From positions 95,990 through 144,935 of the forward strand of contig NZ_BBPM01000019.1 in NCBI RefSeq assembly GCF_000787775.1: DNA of 48,946 nt, written 5' to 3'. The DNA is from Streptacidiphilus carbonis. Lineage in GTDB: Bacteria; Actinomycetota; Actinomycetes; Streptomycetales; Streptomycetaceae. The translations under genes and the position numbers were made by a program. Within the stretch, counting starts at the first letter, position 1, and every line of letters begins with the position of its first letter. A model generated the notes under the pieces. That model made no database searches, was not told where the DNA came from, and saw only the letters and a program-made list of their open reading frames with translations. This document shows positions 6,528 through 13,518 of the stretch, in pieces.

Positions 6528-7516
6528 CGCTCGCCGCCGGTTCCGGCGGGGCGGTAGGTGCCCGGGGTGGTCCATCGGTGGTGGCAGGACGCGCAACGGC
6601 GGTGGTCGATGCCGGTGGGCGTGCTGGAGGTGGACATCCGCCCGCAGGCCGGGCAGCGGACCGGGTTGCCGAGGAACTCCGGGGTCCCCATCTCGCCGTC
6701 CAGGACGGTGATCGGTACGGCGCCGTCGACTTGGTCGGGGTGCTCGATGCACTCCCAGTCCAGGAGTTCGCCCTCGGGGAGGTAGGTGAACGAGCCCCAG
6801 GTGTGGCGCAGGTGCGGCAGGTCGTCGCCGGGGGAGGGACGGATGCGGATGCCCTCGATGGTGCGGCGGGCGCGGGCTGCGGCGGCCAGGGCGCGGCGGG
6901 CCGGAACGTGGCCCAGGGCGAGCAGGTCGCCGTCCTCGCCGTAGCCGCAAAGGGTGACGCCGTAGTGCGTGCCGTAGTGGTCGACGTCCTCGGGCCGTGG
7001 CTCGAACACGATCCGCTTGGCCTGCTCGATGCGGGCGGTGACGAGGTCCACCTTGGCGGCGAGGTGGCGGGCGGGCTGGTCGGTGAAGGAGTGCAGGGCG
7101 ACCATCGCGGACACGATCACGTCGCACAGCTCGTCGGCGACGTCGTCCGCGGTGTGGGTGGTGCCCTTGCGGGGGTTCTGTCCGGTGGCACCGATGTAGG
7201 CGGCGGCCGCCTCCCCGGCCTCCTCGGTGACCTTGAGCAGCCGCAGCGCGGTCTCCTGCTCGCTGACGCCGTTGGTGTCGTTAAGCCAGTCGACAACGGT
7301 GGCGATGTCCGGCCAGGGCGCGCACTGCTCGGGGACGCTCAGGTGGCGGTGGCAGTCGAGCAGGTTCTCCAGTCCGGCGGCGGCCACGGTGCTGCCCGAC
7401 TCGCGCAGCAGGTTCGCGGCCTCGCGCACGTACTGGTCGGTGAGGTAGTCGGCCCACTGCTCGACGGTGCCGTGCACCGGGTCCGGTCGGTCGGGCGAGA
7501 TGGTGGTGTGGGTCAT
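6524..7516 (-). CDS. MazG-like pyrophosphohydrolase with C-terminal zinc ribbon
   Basis: The ATG at 7516 has AGGA 8 nt upstream; an alternative ATG at 7549 would overlap the preceding stop. The 330-aa product has a MazG-like helical region: TALRLLKVTEEAGEAAAAYIGATGQ with EEAGE at 98-102 and DVADELCDVIVSAMVAL with DELCD at 128-132, the paired acidic ExxE / ExxD pattern that binds magnesium and nucleotide triphosphate. A unique middle follows (about 175-280), then CPAC at 288-291 and CASC at 308-311, a four-cysteine zinc ribbon. Proteins of this class hydrolyse nucleotides such as dNTPs or ppGpp; MazG-like proteins are frequent in actinomycete mobile elements and phages. The ribbon suggests nucleic-acid or protein binding. 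Substrate unknown. Confidence 0.75.
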   Translation of the reverse strand: MTHTTISPDRPDPVHGTVEQWADYLTDQYVREAANLLRESGSTVAAAGLENLLDCHRHLSVPEQCAPWPDIATVVDWLNDTNGVSEQETALRLLKVTEEAGEAAAAYIGATGQNPRKGTTHTADDVADELCDVIVSAMVALHSFTDQPARHLAAKVDLVTARIEQAKRIVFEPRPEDVDHYGTHYGVTLCGYGEDGDLLALGHVPARRALAAAARARRTIEGIRIRPSPGDDLPHLRHTWGSFTYLPEGELLDWECIEHPDQVDGAVPITVLDGEMGTPEFLGNPVRCPACGRMSTSSTPTGIDHRRCASCHHRWTTPGTYRPAGTGGER

Positions 7517-7545
7517 GGTCGGTGTCCTGTCTGCGAGGGCCGGGG

Positions 7546-7758
7546 TCATGCGGCGCGGCGCGGGAAGGGGATGACGGTGGCCAGGTCGCCCCGGGTGGAA
7601 CGGCGCAGGCCGGAGACGGGCGGGGTGTCGTCGGGGTCCGGGTCGGGCCGGGAGGCGGGGAGGAGTCGGATCACGCGGACGGGTCGGCGTCGGGCCAGAG
7701 TGGCGAGGGTGGCACCGACGGCGAGGGCGACCAGGGCGGTGCGCGGGTCGGCGCTCAT
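7546..7758 (-). CDS. Small membrane-associated protein (70 aa)
   Basis: The ATG at 7758 overlaps the stop of the previous gene (ATGA). Residues 6-22 (RTALVALAVGATLATLA) form one short hydrophobic helix followed by a basic RRRPVRVIRLLP segment and a Pro/Asp/Arg-rich tail, so it is probably a single-pass protein with a cytoplasmic C-terminus. Small proteins of this kind accompany spd genes in Streptomyces plasmids. No specific family recognised. Confidence 0.65.
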   Translation of the reverse strand: MSADPRTALVALAVGATLATLARRRPVRVIRLLPASRPDPDPDDTPPVSGLRRSTRGDLATVIPFPRRAA

Positions 7759-8369
7759 GCCGCTTCGCCCGACTCGATCGCGGCCGGCTGGCTGGTGGGC
7801 AGGGCGGGCAGCCCGTTGGCGGTGATCGCGTTCGGGTTGTAGCCGGGCAGTGCGGCGCGGGAGGCCAGGGCCTGTTCCAGGGCGAGGGCGTAGCTGGTGG
7901 CGTGCTGGGCGACTTCGATCTGTGCCCGGGCACGGATGGACTCCACCGTTTCCACGTGCCTGTGGTCCTCGCGGTAGATCTCGGTGGTCCGCTGGTGGGC
8001 GACGGCTTCACGGCGCTCGGTGCGCCAGTGCTTGGCGGACAGCACGTAGGCCAGCACGGTGGCCACCGACCACAGCAGCAGCGGCAGCGCCAGCCCGGTG
8101 GCGTAGGCGGCCACGCCGGCCAGGGCCAGGGCGCCGGAGGCGGTGAACGCGATGGTGGAGGTGGTGGTGTCGCTGTGCCCGCTGGTCGCCCCGCCTGCGG
8201 CGCCTGCGGCGATGGCCAGGATGGTCATCAGGGCTGCGTCGCCGGTGGAGTGGTGGGCGCCGTTGGCGTTCCAGATGCGGGCCAGGGTCAGCACGGTGGT
8301 GGTGGCCAGGGCGGGTGCGGCCTTGGGGAGCAGGTCGGCGGCGGTCTTGGGGGTCAGGTCGCGTTCCAT
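7755..8369 (-). CDS. Membrane protein, possibly spread (Spd)-like
   Basis: I start at ATG 8369 (MERDLTPKTAADLLPKAAP), since the sequence upstream is low-complexity shadow. The 204-aa product has a hydrophobic half with three to four membrane segments (about 20-36, 45-62, 70-115, including ALPLLLWSVATVLAYVLSA) and a soluble helical half rich in Glu/Arg/His (KHWRTERREAVAHQRTTEIYREDHRHVETVESIRARAQIE) that could form a coiled coil. Position just after the DNA translocase and next to other small membrane proteins fits the spread genes that help move Streptomyces plasmids between hyphal compartments. That role is inferred from location and topology only. Confidence 0.65.
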   Translation of the reverse strand: MERDLTPKTAADLLPKAAPALATTTVLTLARIWNANGAHHSTGDAALMTILAIAAGAAGGATSGHSDTTTSTIAFTASGALALAGVAAYATGLALPLLLWSVATVLAYVLSAKHWRTERREAVAHQRTTEIYREDHRHVETVESIRARAQIEVAQHATSYALALEQALASRAALPGYNPNAITANGLPALPTSQPAAIESGEAA

Positions 8370-8392
8370 GACGGGGAGTTGTCCTTTCCGGG

Positions 8393-8578
8393 TCAGTGGT
8401 GGATGGCGCTGATCAGGGAGGCGAGGAAGTGGGCGCCCGGGGCGCCCCAGCTGGTGCCGGCCAGGGTGAAGCCGGACAGCCACACGAACAGGGCGGCGGG
8501 GGCGCTGATGCGCTTGGCGGCGATCAGGGCGCCGGTGATGACGGCGAAGATGAAGGCCAGCGACAGGGTGACGGCCAC
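8393..8578 (-). CDS. Small two-pass membrane protein (61 aa)
   Basis: MAVTLSLAFIFAVITGALIAAKR forms a first membrane helix and APAALFVWLSGFTLAGTSW a second. ATG at 8578 is preceded by GGAGACC, giving a purine-rich ribosome-binding site (AAGGAG, 8589-8594 region). It lies 23 nt before the next membrane gene. SpdA/SpdD-like proteins of Streptomyces plasmids have comparable size and topology; no sequence family is claimed. Confidence 0.65.
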   Translation of the reverse strand: MAVTLSLAFIFAVITGALIAAKRISAPAALFVWLSGFTLAGTSWGAPGAHFLASLISAIHH

Positions 8579-8613
8579 GGTCGGGGTCTCCTTGCAGGTC
8601 GGGGAGGGGTGCG

Positions 8614-8636
8614 GCAGGGGCGGTGCGGGCCCCTGC
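8614..8636 (-). terminator. Hairpin in the gap between two small membrane-protein genes
   Basis: GCAGGGGC at 8614-8621 pairs with GCCCCTGC at 8629-8636. It occupies the 90-nt gap after the 83-aa gene. No T-run follows. Confidence 0.35.
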
Positions 8637-8668
8637 TGCGGGCAGAGTGGTGGTGCTGTTCCAGTGGC

Positions 8669-8920
8669 TTAGCGGGTGCCGTTGTCGCGGGTGCGGGTCC
8701 ACAGGTTCCACAGGTGGCGTCCCTTGCGGATCCGCAGGCCGGTGTTCTTGCAGCGGCGGCAGTCCTTGCCGCGCTTGGGGTGTCCCTTGCGGTCGGTCTT
8801 GAGCTGGAAGCCCAGTCCGTGGCAGTGCCGGCAGGTGGCGAACGGTTGTCCCGCACACACAGCGGCGTAACTGAGAGTGATTAGCAGTAGGCAGGCGATA
8901 GCGAGGGCGGGCAGCACCAT
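8669..8920 (-). CDS. Small membrane protein with DnaJ-type zinc-binding cysteines (83 aa)
   Basis: An N-terminal helix (MVLPALAIACLLLITLSYAAVCAG) could be a membrane anchor or signal. It is followed by CRHCHGLGF (about 30-38) and CRRCKNTGL (about 54-62), the CxxCxGxG-like knuckles seen in the DnaJ zinc domain, separated by a basic stretch KTDRKGHPKRGKD. The tail is basic and aromatic. A membrane-tethered zinc knuckle next to a DNA translocase suggests binding of a protein or nucleic acid at the membrane, but that is inference. It is the first gene after the TraB-type gene and the palindrome cluster. Confidence 0.7.
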   Translation of the reverse strand: MVLPALAIACLLLITLSYAAVCAGQPFATCRHCHGLGFQLKTDRKGHPKRGKDCRRCKNTGLRIRKGRHLWNLWTRTRDNGTR

Positions 8921-8962
8921 CAGAGGCCTCCCAGGCCGGTTTTCGGGGTTTTCGCAGGTGGG

Positions 8963-9050
8963 GTGCTACTTACTAGCGTGCTGATCAGTGCGGGTTTCGA
9001 TTGCTAGCGAGGTTGCTACCGGTAGCGAGCGCTGGTGCTACCGGTAGCGA
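8963..9050. promoter_or_regulatory. Palindrome cluster after traB: candidate clt locus or operator
   Basis: The 139-nt gap after the traB-like stop holds two identical perfect palindromes, GCTACCGGTAGC, at 9015-9026 and 9037-9048 (22 nt apart, about two helical turns). The related 8-mer GCTAGCGA is at 9003-9010, GGTAGCGA recurs at 9021 and 9043, and ACTAGCGT is at 8972. GGTGCTAC occurs at 8963 and 9035. In Streptomyces plasmids the clt locus bound by TraB lies close to traB and consists of short repeats; an operator for the downstream operon is the alternative. Confidence 0.55.
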
Positions 9051-9059
9051 CCGTTTCGG

Positions 9060-11408
9060 TCAGCTCGCGGCCCGCTTCTTGTTGCGCTCCGTAATCACGG
9101 CGTGGAGGTCGGCGACCGTGATGCCGCGCTTGTTGTCCTGCTTGTTGGTCTCCGGGTTGCGCCGGCTGATCTGCACGGTGCCGATGCCGTAGGGCTTGAG
9201 CGCGGTGGACAGCTGGTCGGCCTTGGCGCGCCCTTCCAACTCGCCCCAGGCTCCGTACAGTTCGGGCTTGAAGGTCGCCAGGCGGTCCACGATGGTCTCG
9301 GACCACACCTTCTTCTCGCTGCGCTCCAGGACGGCGGCGATGTCCTCGGGCAGGGTGGCCGCGCCGTCGTTGGCGGGGGCCTGGCCGACGGCGTCGCCGG
9401 ACAGGGTCCCCTCTTCCTGGCGCAGGGCGTGGGCGCGGGTCAGGATCACCTCGGCGTCCTTGCCGTCGGCCAGGTAGGTGCGCACGATCCCGTCCGTGTC
9501 GGTCATGCCCTTGAGCAGGCCCACGCCCTTGTGGGTGCGCTCCAGCCGGGAGGCGTCCAGGCCCTCGCCGTAGGAGCCGGCGCCGAGGATGACCTCGGAC
9601 ACCTGGTAGGACCCCACGCGCAGGGAGAACCGGGCCTGGCACTGGTCGCGCAGCTTGGGCGGGCAGGCCTTGTCGTCGGGCTTCTGGGTGGCGATCAGCA
9701 GCGGGGCGCCGACCGCCGGAGCCACGCGTACGAGGTAGACCAGGAGTTCCAGGATCAGCTTGCCCAGCTCGGGGTGCTGAAGGTACTCCTGGACCTCGTC
9801 TATGACGGTGAGCGTCAGCGGCATGTTCAGGGTCTTGTCGCGTGACAGTTCGGGGGTGAGCTTGCCCTCGGGGCAGCGGTGCAGCGGCAGTTCCGAGAGC
9901 CGGTGGTAGCGGTCCTCCACATCGGCCTTGAGTTCCAGCAGGGTGGCGACCAGGTGATCGGCCGGGTCCGTGCCGGCGCGCGGCACGGTGCCGAAGCCGA
10001 TGCGGTGGGCGACCTTGGCGAAGGAGCGCCAGTCCGGGGAGGCCTTGCCGTCGAACACGTTCAGCCGCACATGCGGATCCAGCGCCGCGGCCAGGGCCAA
10101 GGTGCGCGCCGAGAACGTCTTGCCCTGCCTGGGTACGGCGCCGACCAGCATCGACAGCCACAGCAAGGTGGCGGCGACCTCGTTGCCGCGCTCATCGCGG
10201 CCCCACGGGAAGGGCTGCCAGAAGTCCACGCGCTCCATCTTCAGCAGCGGCGTACGCCCGACGGGGATCGCGAGCGGGTCCTCGTTGGCCACCCACATCT
10301 GCACCCGCCGCTCGCTGGACGGGTCCTTGTCCAGGAACACCTGGTTCGCGGCCACGTCGATGCCCGAGGCCAGGGCGCCGTGAGCGTTCTGCGCGTCGGC
10401 GAAGCGCTTGCCGTACGGCATGTCGACCACCACGCGCCAGCCCTGGCCGTCCTGGCGGATCGGCTGCGGGAAGCTGATGCCCTGATCCTTCTTGGTCAGC
10501 CCCGCCGCCATGAACGCCCGGGAGACGACATCCGAGGTCAGCTTGCGGTTGCGGAACTGGACCAGCGCCGATTCCACGATCGGCCGGTCGGACGGCGCGC
10601 CGACCACCCCGACACCCGAGGTGGCAATCGCCAGGGTCAGATCCGCCAGCCACACCGGCGCGATGGCCCACACCACCAGGCCAGAGACCAGGCCGCTGAA
10701 GCCGAAGCCCAGGCTGAGCACGCTGCGCAGGCGCACCCTCGCGTCGCGCTGACGCGACAGCCGCAGGTACTCCCCGGCGTCCTCCTCCCTGACCGCGTGG
10801 GCACGGACCGGGGCGCCCTCGGCGTCCCACAGCCACCGGGACCAGCGGCCGATCAGGCGGGCCAGGCCGCGCGGGGCGTAGCCAAGCAGTCGGGTGGCGT
10901 ACCAGGGGCAGCGCACCGCGTGGAACGCGGTGGTGGAGGCGTAGTGCTTGGCCGTCCACAGCAGCACGGCGTGCCGCTCCGCCTTGGACCGCAGCCACGG
11001 GGCCACGATCGGGCGGCGCGCCTGGTCCTTGGCGTGCATCACCAGGGCCAGCGAGGCGGGGTAGTGCTCGGGCGGCAGGTCGACCTTCTCGCCCTCGGTC
11101 GCGGTGGGGTCCTCCCGGTCCGGGTCCGGCAGCTCTACCACCCACTCACCAGGGCCAGCATCCTGCCGCTCCCCGCTGCGGTCCGCGAACGGAGACGCCC
11201 CGCTGTCGCCGTCGGTGTAGACCGAGGCGCCGGTGAACAGGGCCCAGTCCGGGGCGTTCTTGGAGTCGGTGACGAACCGGGCGCGGTCGGTGCGGGCCTG
11301 GTCCAGGTCCACCACCTCCCCGCCGTCCACCTCGCCGGCCGCGGGGGTGTGCTCGTTCGGGTGCAGGGGGTCGCGCTCGGCGCCCTCGTCATCCATGGCG
11401 TGATTCAC
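9060..11408 (-). CDS. traB: TraB-type FtsK/SpoIIIE DNA translocase for conjugation
   Basis: GTG at 11408 with AAGGA 7 nt upstream gives 782 aa; a longer in-frame start at 11507 would run through an intergenic hairpin. The N-terminal 200 residues are acidic and hydrophilic. Hydrophobic segments at about 228-270 (VLSLGFGFSGLVSGLVVWAI and WLADLTLAIATSGVGVVG) anchor it. The motor has a Walker A, GAVPRQGKT, at about 423-431 and a Walker B, LTVIDEVQEY, at about 533-542. The C-terminal 80 residues (WSETIVDRLATFKPELY ... NKRGITVADLHAVI) look like a winged helix for reading repeat sequences, as in TraB of pSVH1. TraB hexamers pump double-stranded plasmid DNA between mycelia without nicking, which is the hallmark of AICE transfer. 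Repeats lie just downstream. Confidence 0.92.
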   Translation of the reverse strand: MNHAMDDEGAERDPLHPNEHTPAAGEVDGGEVVDLDQARTDRARFVTDSKNAPDWALFTGASVYTDGDSGASPFADRSGERQDAGPGEWVVELPDPDREDPTATEGEKVDLPPEHYPASLALVMHAKDQARRPIVAPWLRSKAERHAVLLWTAKHYASTTAFHAVRCPWYATRLLGYAPRGLARLIGRWSRWLWDAEGAPVRAHAVREEDAGEYLRLSRQRDARVRLRSVLSLGFGFSGLVSGLVVWAIAPVWLADLTLAIATSGVGVVGAPSDRPIVESALVQFRNRKLTSDVVSRAFMAAGLTKKDQGISFPQPIRQDGQGWRVVVDMPYGKRFADAQNAHGALASGIDVAANQVFLDKDPSSERRVQMWVANEDPLAIPVGRTPLLKMERVDFWQPFPWGRDERGNEVAATLLWLSMLVGAVPRQGKTFSARTLALAAALDPHVRLNVFDGKASPDWRSFAKVAHRIGFGTVPRAGTDPADHLVATLLELKADVEDRYHRLSELPLHRCPEGKLTPELSRDKTLNMPLTLTVIDEVQEYLQHPELGKLILELLVYLVRVAPAVGAPLLIATQKPDDKACPPKLRDQCQARFSLRVGSYQVSEVILGAGSYGEGLDASRLERTHKGVGLLKGMTDTDGIVRTYLADGKDAEVILTRAHALRQEEGTLSGDAVGQAPANDGAATLPEDIAAVLERSEKKVWSETIVDRLATFKPELYGAWGELEGRAKADQLSTALKPYGIGTVQISRRNPETNKQDNKRGITVADLHAVITERNKKRAAS

Positions 11409-11459
11409 TTTCACTTCCTTGTCTCTTCGGGTCCGTGCGACTGGTGGAGCAGGGAGGAA

Positions 11460-11502
11460 GCCGGGGCGCGGCAGTTGCTGCCAGGCGGTGACGCGCCCCG
11501 GC
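11460..11502 (-). terminator. Hairpin upstream of traB (terminator or attenuator)
   Basis: GCCGGGGCGCG at 11460-11470 is complementary to CGCGCCCCGGC at 11492-11502, and the loop itself contains GGCAG-TTG-CTGCC. It lies between the 81-aa gene stop and the traB ribosome-binding site, where it could set how much transcription reaches the transfer gene. Confidence 0.5.
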
Positions 11503-11509
11503 GGCACAG

Positions 11510-11755
11510 CTAGAGCGCCATGACCTGCGTGGCGTGCTGCTCTTCGATGGCCAGGAACTGTGTCGCTGTCTGGACCAGGGAGCGGGCGAAGTCCAGCCGC
11601 GTCGCGGCGCTCTCCGTCGGCAGTGGGCCGAGCAGGGCCAGGTGCAGGTGCGGTCCGTGCAGGTGCATCACCGCGTAGCTGTAGCCCTCAGCGGTCTGGG
11701 TCTCGGCGGTGACGGTGCTGTCGGGGTCGGCGTGCAGGTAGATGGTGCTGTCCAT
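11510..11755 (-). CDS. Small protein of unknown function (81 aa)
   Basis: The ATG at 11755 follows GAGAGGA in the 20-nt gap after the previous gene. Sequence features: MDSTIYLHADPDSTVTAETQ, then YSYAVMHLHGPHLHLALLGPLP and a helical C-terminal half (ATRLDFARSLVQTATQFLAIEEQHA). The strand-rich, His-containing first half followed by one long helix suggests a compact alpha/beta fold. No family recognised. Confidence 0.7.
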   Translation of the reverse strand: MDSTIYLHADPDSTVTAETQTAEGYSYAVMHLHGPHLHLALLGPLPTESAATRLDFARSLVQTATQFLAIEEQHATQVMAL

Positions 11756-11775
11756 GGGTGGTGTGTCCTCTCGGG

Positions 11776-12096
11776 TTAGGCGGCGGGGTTCAGCAGGGGG
11801 AAGAATCCGAGCAGCTGTACCGGGATGCCGGCGAAGCAGCCGTGACCGCGCAGAACGTGACCGGAGCTGTTGAGGCTGACCAGGACCAGCCGATCGGGGT
11901 TCACAGCCAATGCCTCGCGCCACTGCTCGAAATGCACCGGGGTGTCGTAGGTGCTGATCCGCAGGCCCAGCCCCTGGACGTCCGGGTGAGCCAGTTCCAT
12001 GGCTTCCAGACCAGCAGTGGGCAGTGTGGGGAAGGCGGAGAGGATCGCAGCCAAGGCCTGAACGGCGCCGGCCTGCGAGTGGATGGTGTCGGTCAT
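11776..12096 (-). CDS. Hypothetical protein (106 aa)
   Basis: ATG at 12096 overlaps the stop of the DUF2637 gene (ATGA). The product is soluble, with a helical start (SQAGAVQALAAILSAFPTLPTAGLEAMELAHPD) and a strand-rich middle (LGLRISTYDTPVHFEQWREAL, DRLVLVSLN). It ends with FAGIPVQLLGFFPLLNPAA. Codon use matches its neighbours. No family recognised. Confidence 0.72.
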   Translation of the reverse strand: MTDTIHSQAGAVQALAAILSAFPTLPTAGLEAMELAHPDVQGLGLRISTYDTPVHFEQWREALAVNPDRLVLVSLNSSGHVLRGHGCFAGIPVQLLGFFPLLNPAA

Positions 12097-13103
12097 GACG
12101 CCATTTCCGGTGCCTGGTCCGCGGCCTCGCGTTCGGCCTTGAGGGCGTCGCGCAGGGTGCGGGCACTGGCAGAGGAGCAGTGCACGGCGGCGCGGAGGCT
12201 GTCCGCGGTCAGCCGCTTCAGCGGCCAGTCCGCAGTCAGGGTGCGGGCCTGGTCCAGGAGTTCGGCATCCGAGCGAGGCGGACGCGGGGAGCGGGCAGCC
12301 GGGGGCAGACTGCCGGTTGCCCGGCGCGGACGTTGCACGCTCGCCGCCGCCGTCTTGACCGCGGCCGGCAGCGCAGTGACCTCAGCCAGTGGCGCGGGGT
12401 CGGGGTCGCGGTATACCGAGGCCTCGGCGGGGGGCGCATCCGCGGGGATAGGGGGAGTGGGCGCGGGTGCGGTCTTGCCCAGGCGTAGCAGGACGCGGGT
12501 ACGGTGCGGGGCCTGCCGGCGCCACTTCTTCCCGTAGGTCTCGCGCAGGTCGGCGATGGCCAACTGCCGCTCCTGGTCTCGTTCCAGGGCGACGGCGTAA
12601 GAGGTGATCTCCCACAGCGTCATCCGGCGCCACAGCGCGAACGTGGACGGGAAGGCCAGTAGCCAGCGACTGCGGCGGATCTTCTCCATTCGGCGCCCCG
12701 TCACCGCGCCGATCCGCGAGGCATAGACGTGGGCTGCAACCTCGGACAGGACTACCCACAGCAGCGGCATGGTGCCGTGCGCCAGCTTCGCGGACAGGGT
12801 CGTGCCGGCGGCGATGTTGAGCCAGCAGGTCACAGCTGTCAGTGCCCAGGGCACGAACCGCACCCAGCTCAGCGGGGTGTCCACCCGGATCAGCAGCAGG
12901 TAGGCGGCAGTGAACACCGGAATGGCCGTGTCGATGCCGATCGGCAGCATCTGCGGAACCTGGAAACCCCACCGGGCCCCAGCAGCGGAAACCGCCTGAA
13001 ACGAGACCGCGAAGCCCACTCCGCCCACACCCACGGCAGCGACGGCCACGGTGCGCAGCAGCATCCTTTCCCCCTGACCCAGGGGCGGGACATTGGCGTT
13101 CAT
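12093..13103 (-). CDS. DUF2637 membrane protein (SpdB2-like, element copy)
   Basis: The start at 13103 is the ATG overlapping the previous stop (ATGA), giving 336 aa. Four membrane helices lie in the first 150 residues (LLRTVAVAAVGVGGVGFAVS, LPIGIDTAIPVFTAAYLLLI, WALTAVTCWLNIAAG, PLLWVVLSEVAAHVYA). They are followed by the family signature ALWRRMTLWEITSY ... LRETYGKKWRRQAP. The C-terminal half is a Pro/Ala-rich linker ending in a helical, DNA-binding-like segment (SDAELLDQARTLTADWPLKRLTADSLRAAVHCSSASARTLRDAL). In pSVH1 and related plasmids SpdB2 helps TraB-dependent spread. A relative lies at the right end of this window. Confidence 0.85.
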   Translation of the reverse strand: MNANVPPLGQGERMLLRTVAVAAVGVGGVGFAVSFQAVSAAGARWGFQVPQMLPIGIDTAIPVFTAAYLLLIRVDTPLSWVRFVPWALTAVTCWLNIAAGTTLSAKLAHGTMPLLWVVLSEVAAHVYASRIGAVTGRRMEKIRRSRWLLAFPSTFALWRRMTLWEITSYAVALERDQERQLAIADLRETYGKKWRRQAPHRTRVLLRLGKTAPAPTPPIPADAPPAEASVYRDPDPAPLAEVTALPAAVKTAAASVQRPRRATGSLPPAARSPRPPRSDAELLDQARTLTADWPLKRLTADSLRAAVHCSSASARTLRDALKAEREAADQAPEMAS

Positions 13104-13435
13104 GCCGCTTCCTCCCCAGACCACGAGAACTCTGCGGTGGAGCGAGCGGGACGACGCAGGCCCGACTTTCCACTGCGGGGGATGCTCCCCAGCAGGAAGG
13201 ACAGGCGCGCCATCGGAACCGCAGCAGTACGCATCAGCTCCGAAGCCATCTCGGCCGCCTCGGGGTCTTCCTCGCGCAGCTCAGCGACCACATCGCCCGC
13301 CACATCCAACCGCGCGGCCCGCTCTTCAGCGGACTCACCGGGCACCCCGGCGAACAACTCGGGGTCGAAGCCGGCAGCCAGTTCGAGGTACTCCGCCCTC
13401 GTGACAACCTCTTGACCTGCAACGATGTTTCTCAA
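13100..13435 (-). CDS. First gene of the element polycistron, unknown function (111 aa)
   Basis: The frame is open from ATG 13495, but that ATG lies inside the operator region and has no ribosome-binding site. TTG at 13435 has GAGGAG 9 nt upstream, so I prefer it. The product is acidic and helical (AEYLELAAGFDPELFAGVPGESAEERAARLDVAGDVVAELREEDPEAAEMASELMR) with a basic Arg/Lys/Ser-rich C-terminus. Its stop overlaps the DUF2637 start. It may be a small regulatory or adaptor protein; no family recognised. Confidence 0.6.
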   Translation of the reverse strand: MRNIVAGQEVVTRAEYLELAAGFDPELFAGVPGESAEERAARLDVAGDVVAELREEDPEAAEMASELMRTAAVPMARLSFLLGSIPRSGKSGLRRPARSTAEFSWSGEEAA

Positions 13436-13480
13436 CGGACCTATCTCCTCTGGATCGCTGGACCCCGACGGCGCGGCCGA

Positions 13481-13518
13481 ATACCTCGGCTGCATGCGAG
13501 GTATGTATTACCTACCTC
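13481..13518. promoter_or_regulatory. Operator-like inverted repeats upstream of the polycistron
   Basis: ATACCTCG at 13481-13488 and CGAGGTAT at 13497-13504 form a perfect 8-bp inverted repeat. Overlapping it, 13498-13518 is a 21-bp near-palindrome with arms GAGGTATGTA and TACCTACCTC (one mismatched pair). The start of that element, CGAGGTAYGTAYT, recurs on the minus strand near 16460-16448 at the beginning of the GntR gene. A KorSA-like repressor of element replication/transfer is a plausible ligand. Any promoter for the leftward polycistron must lie in or next to it. Confidence 0.6.

Noticed and set aside
7517-8011. N-terminal extension of the MazG-like frame up to 8011
   Set aside because: The extension is Pro/Arg/Thr-rich, overlaps two real membrane-protein genes in another frame, and a good ribosome-binding site precedes ATG 7516.
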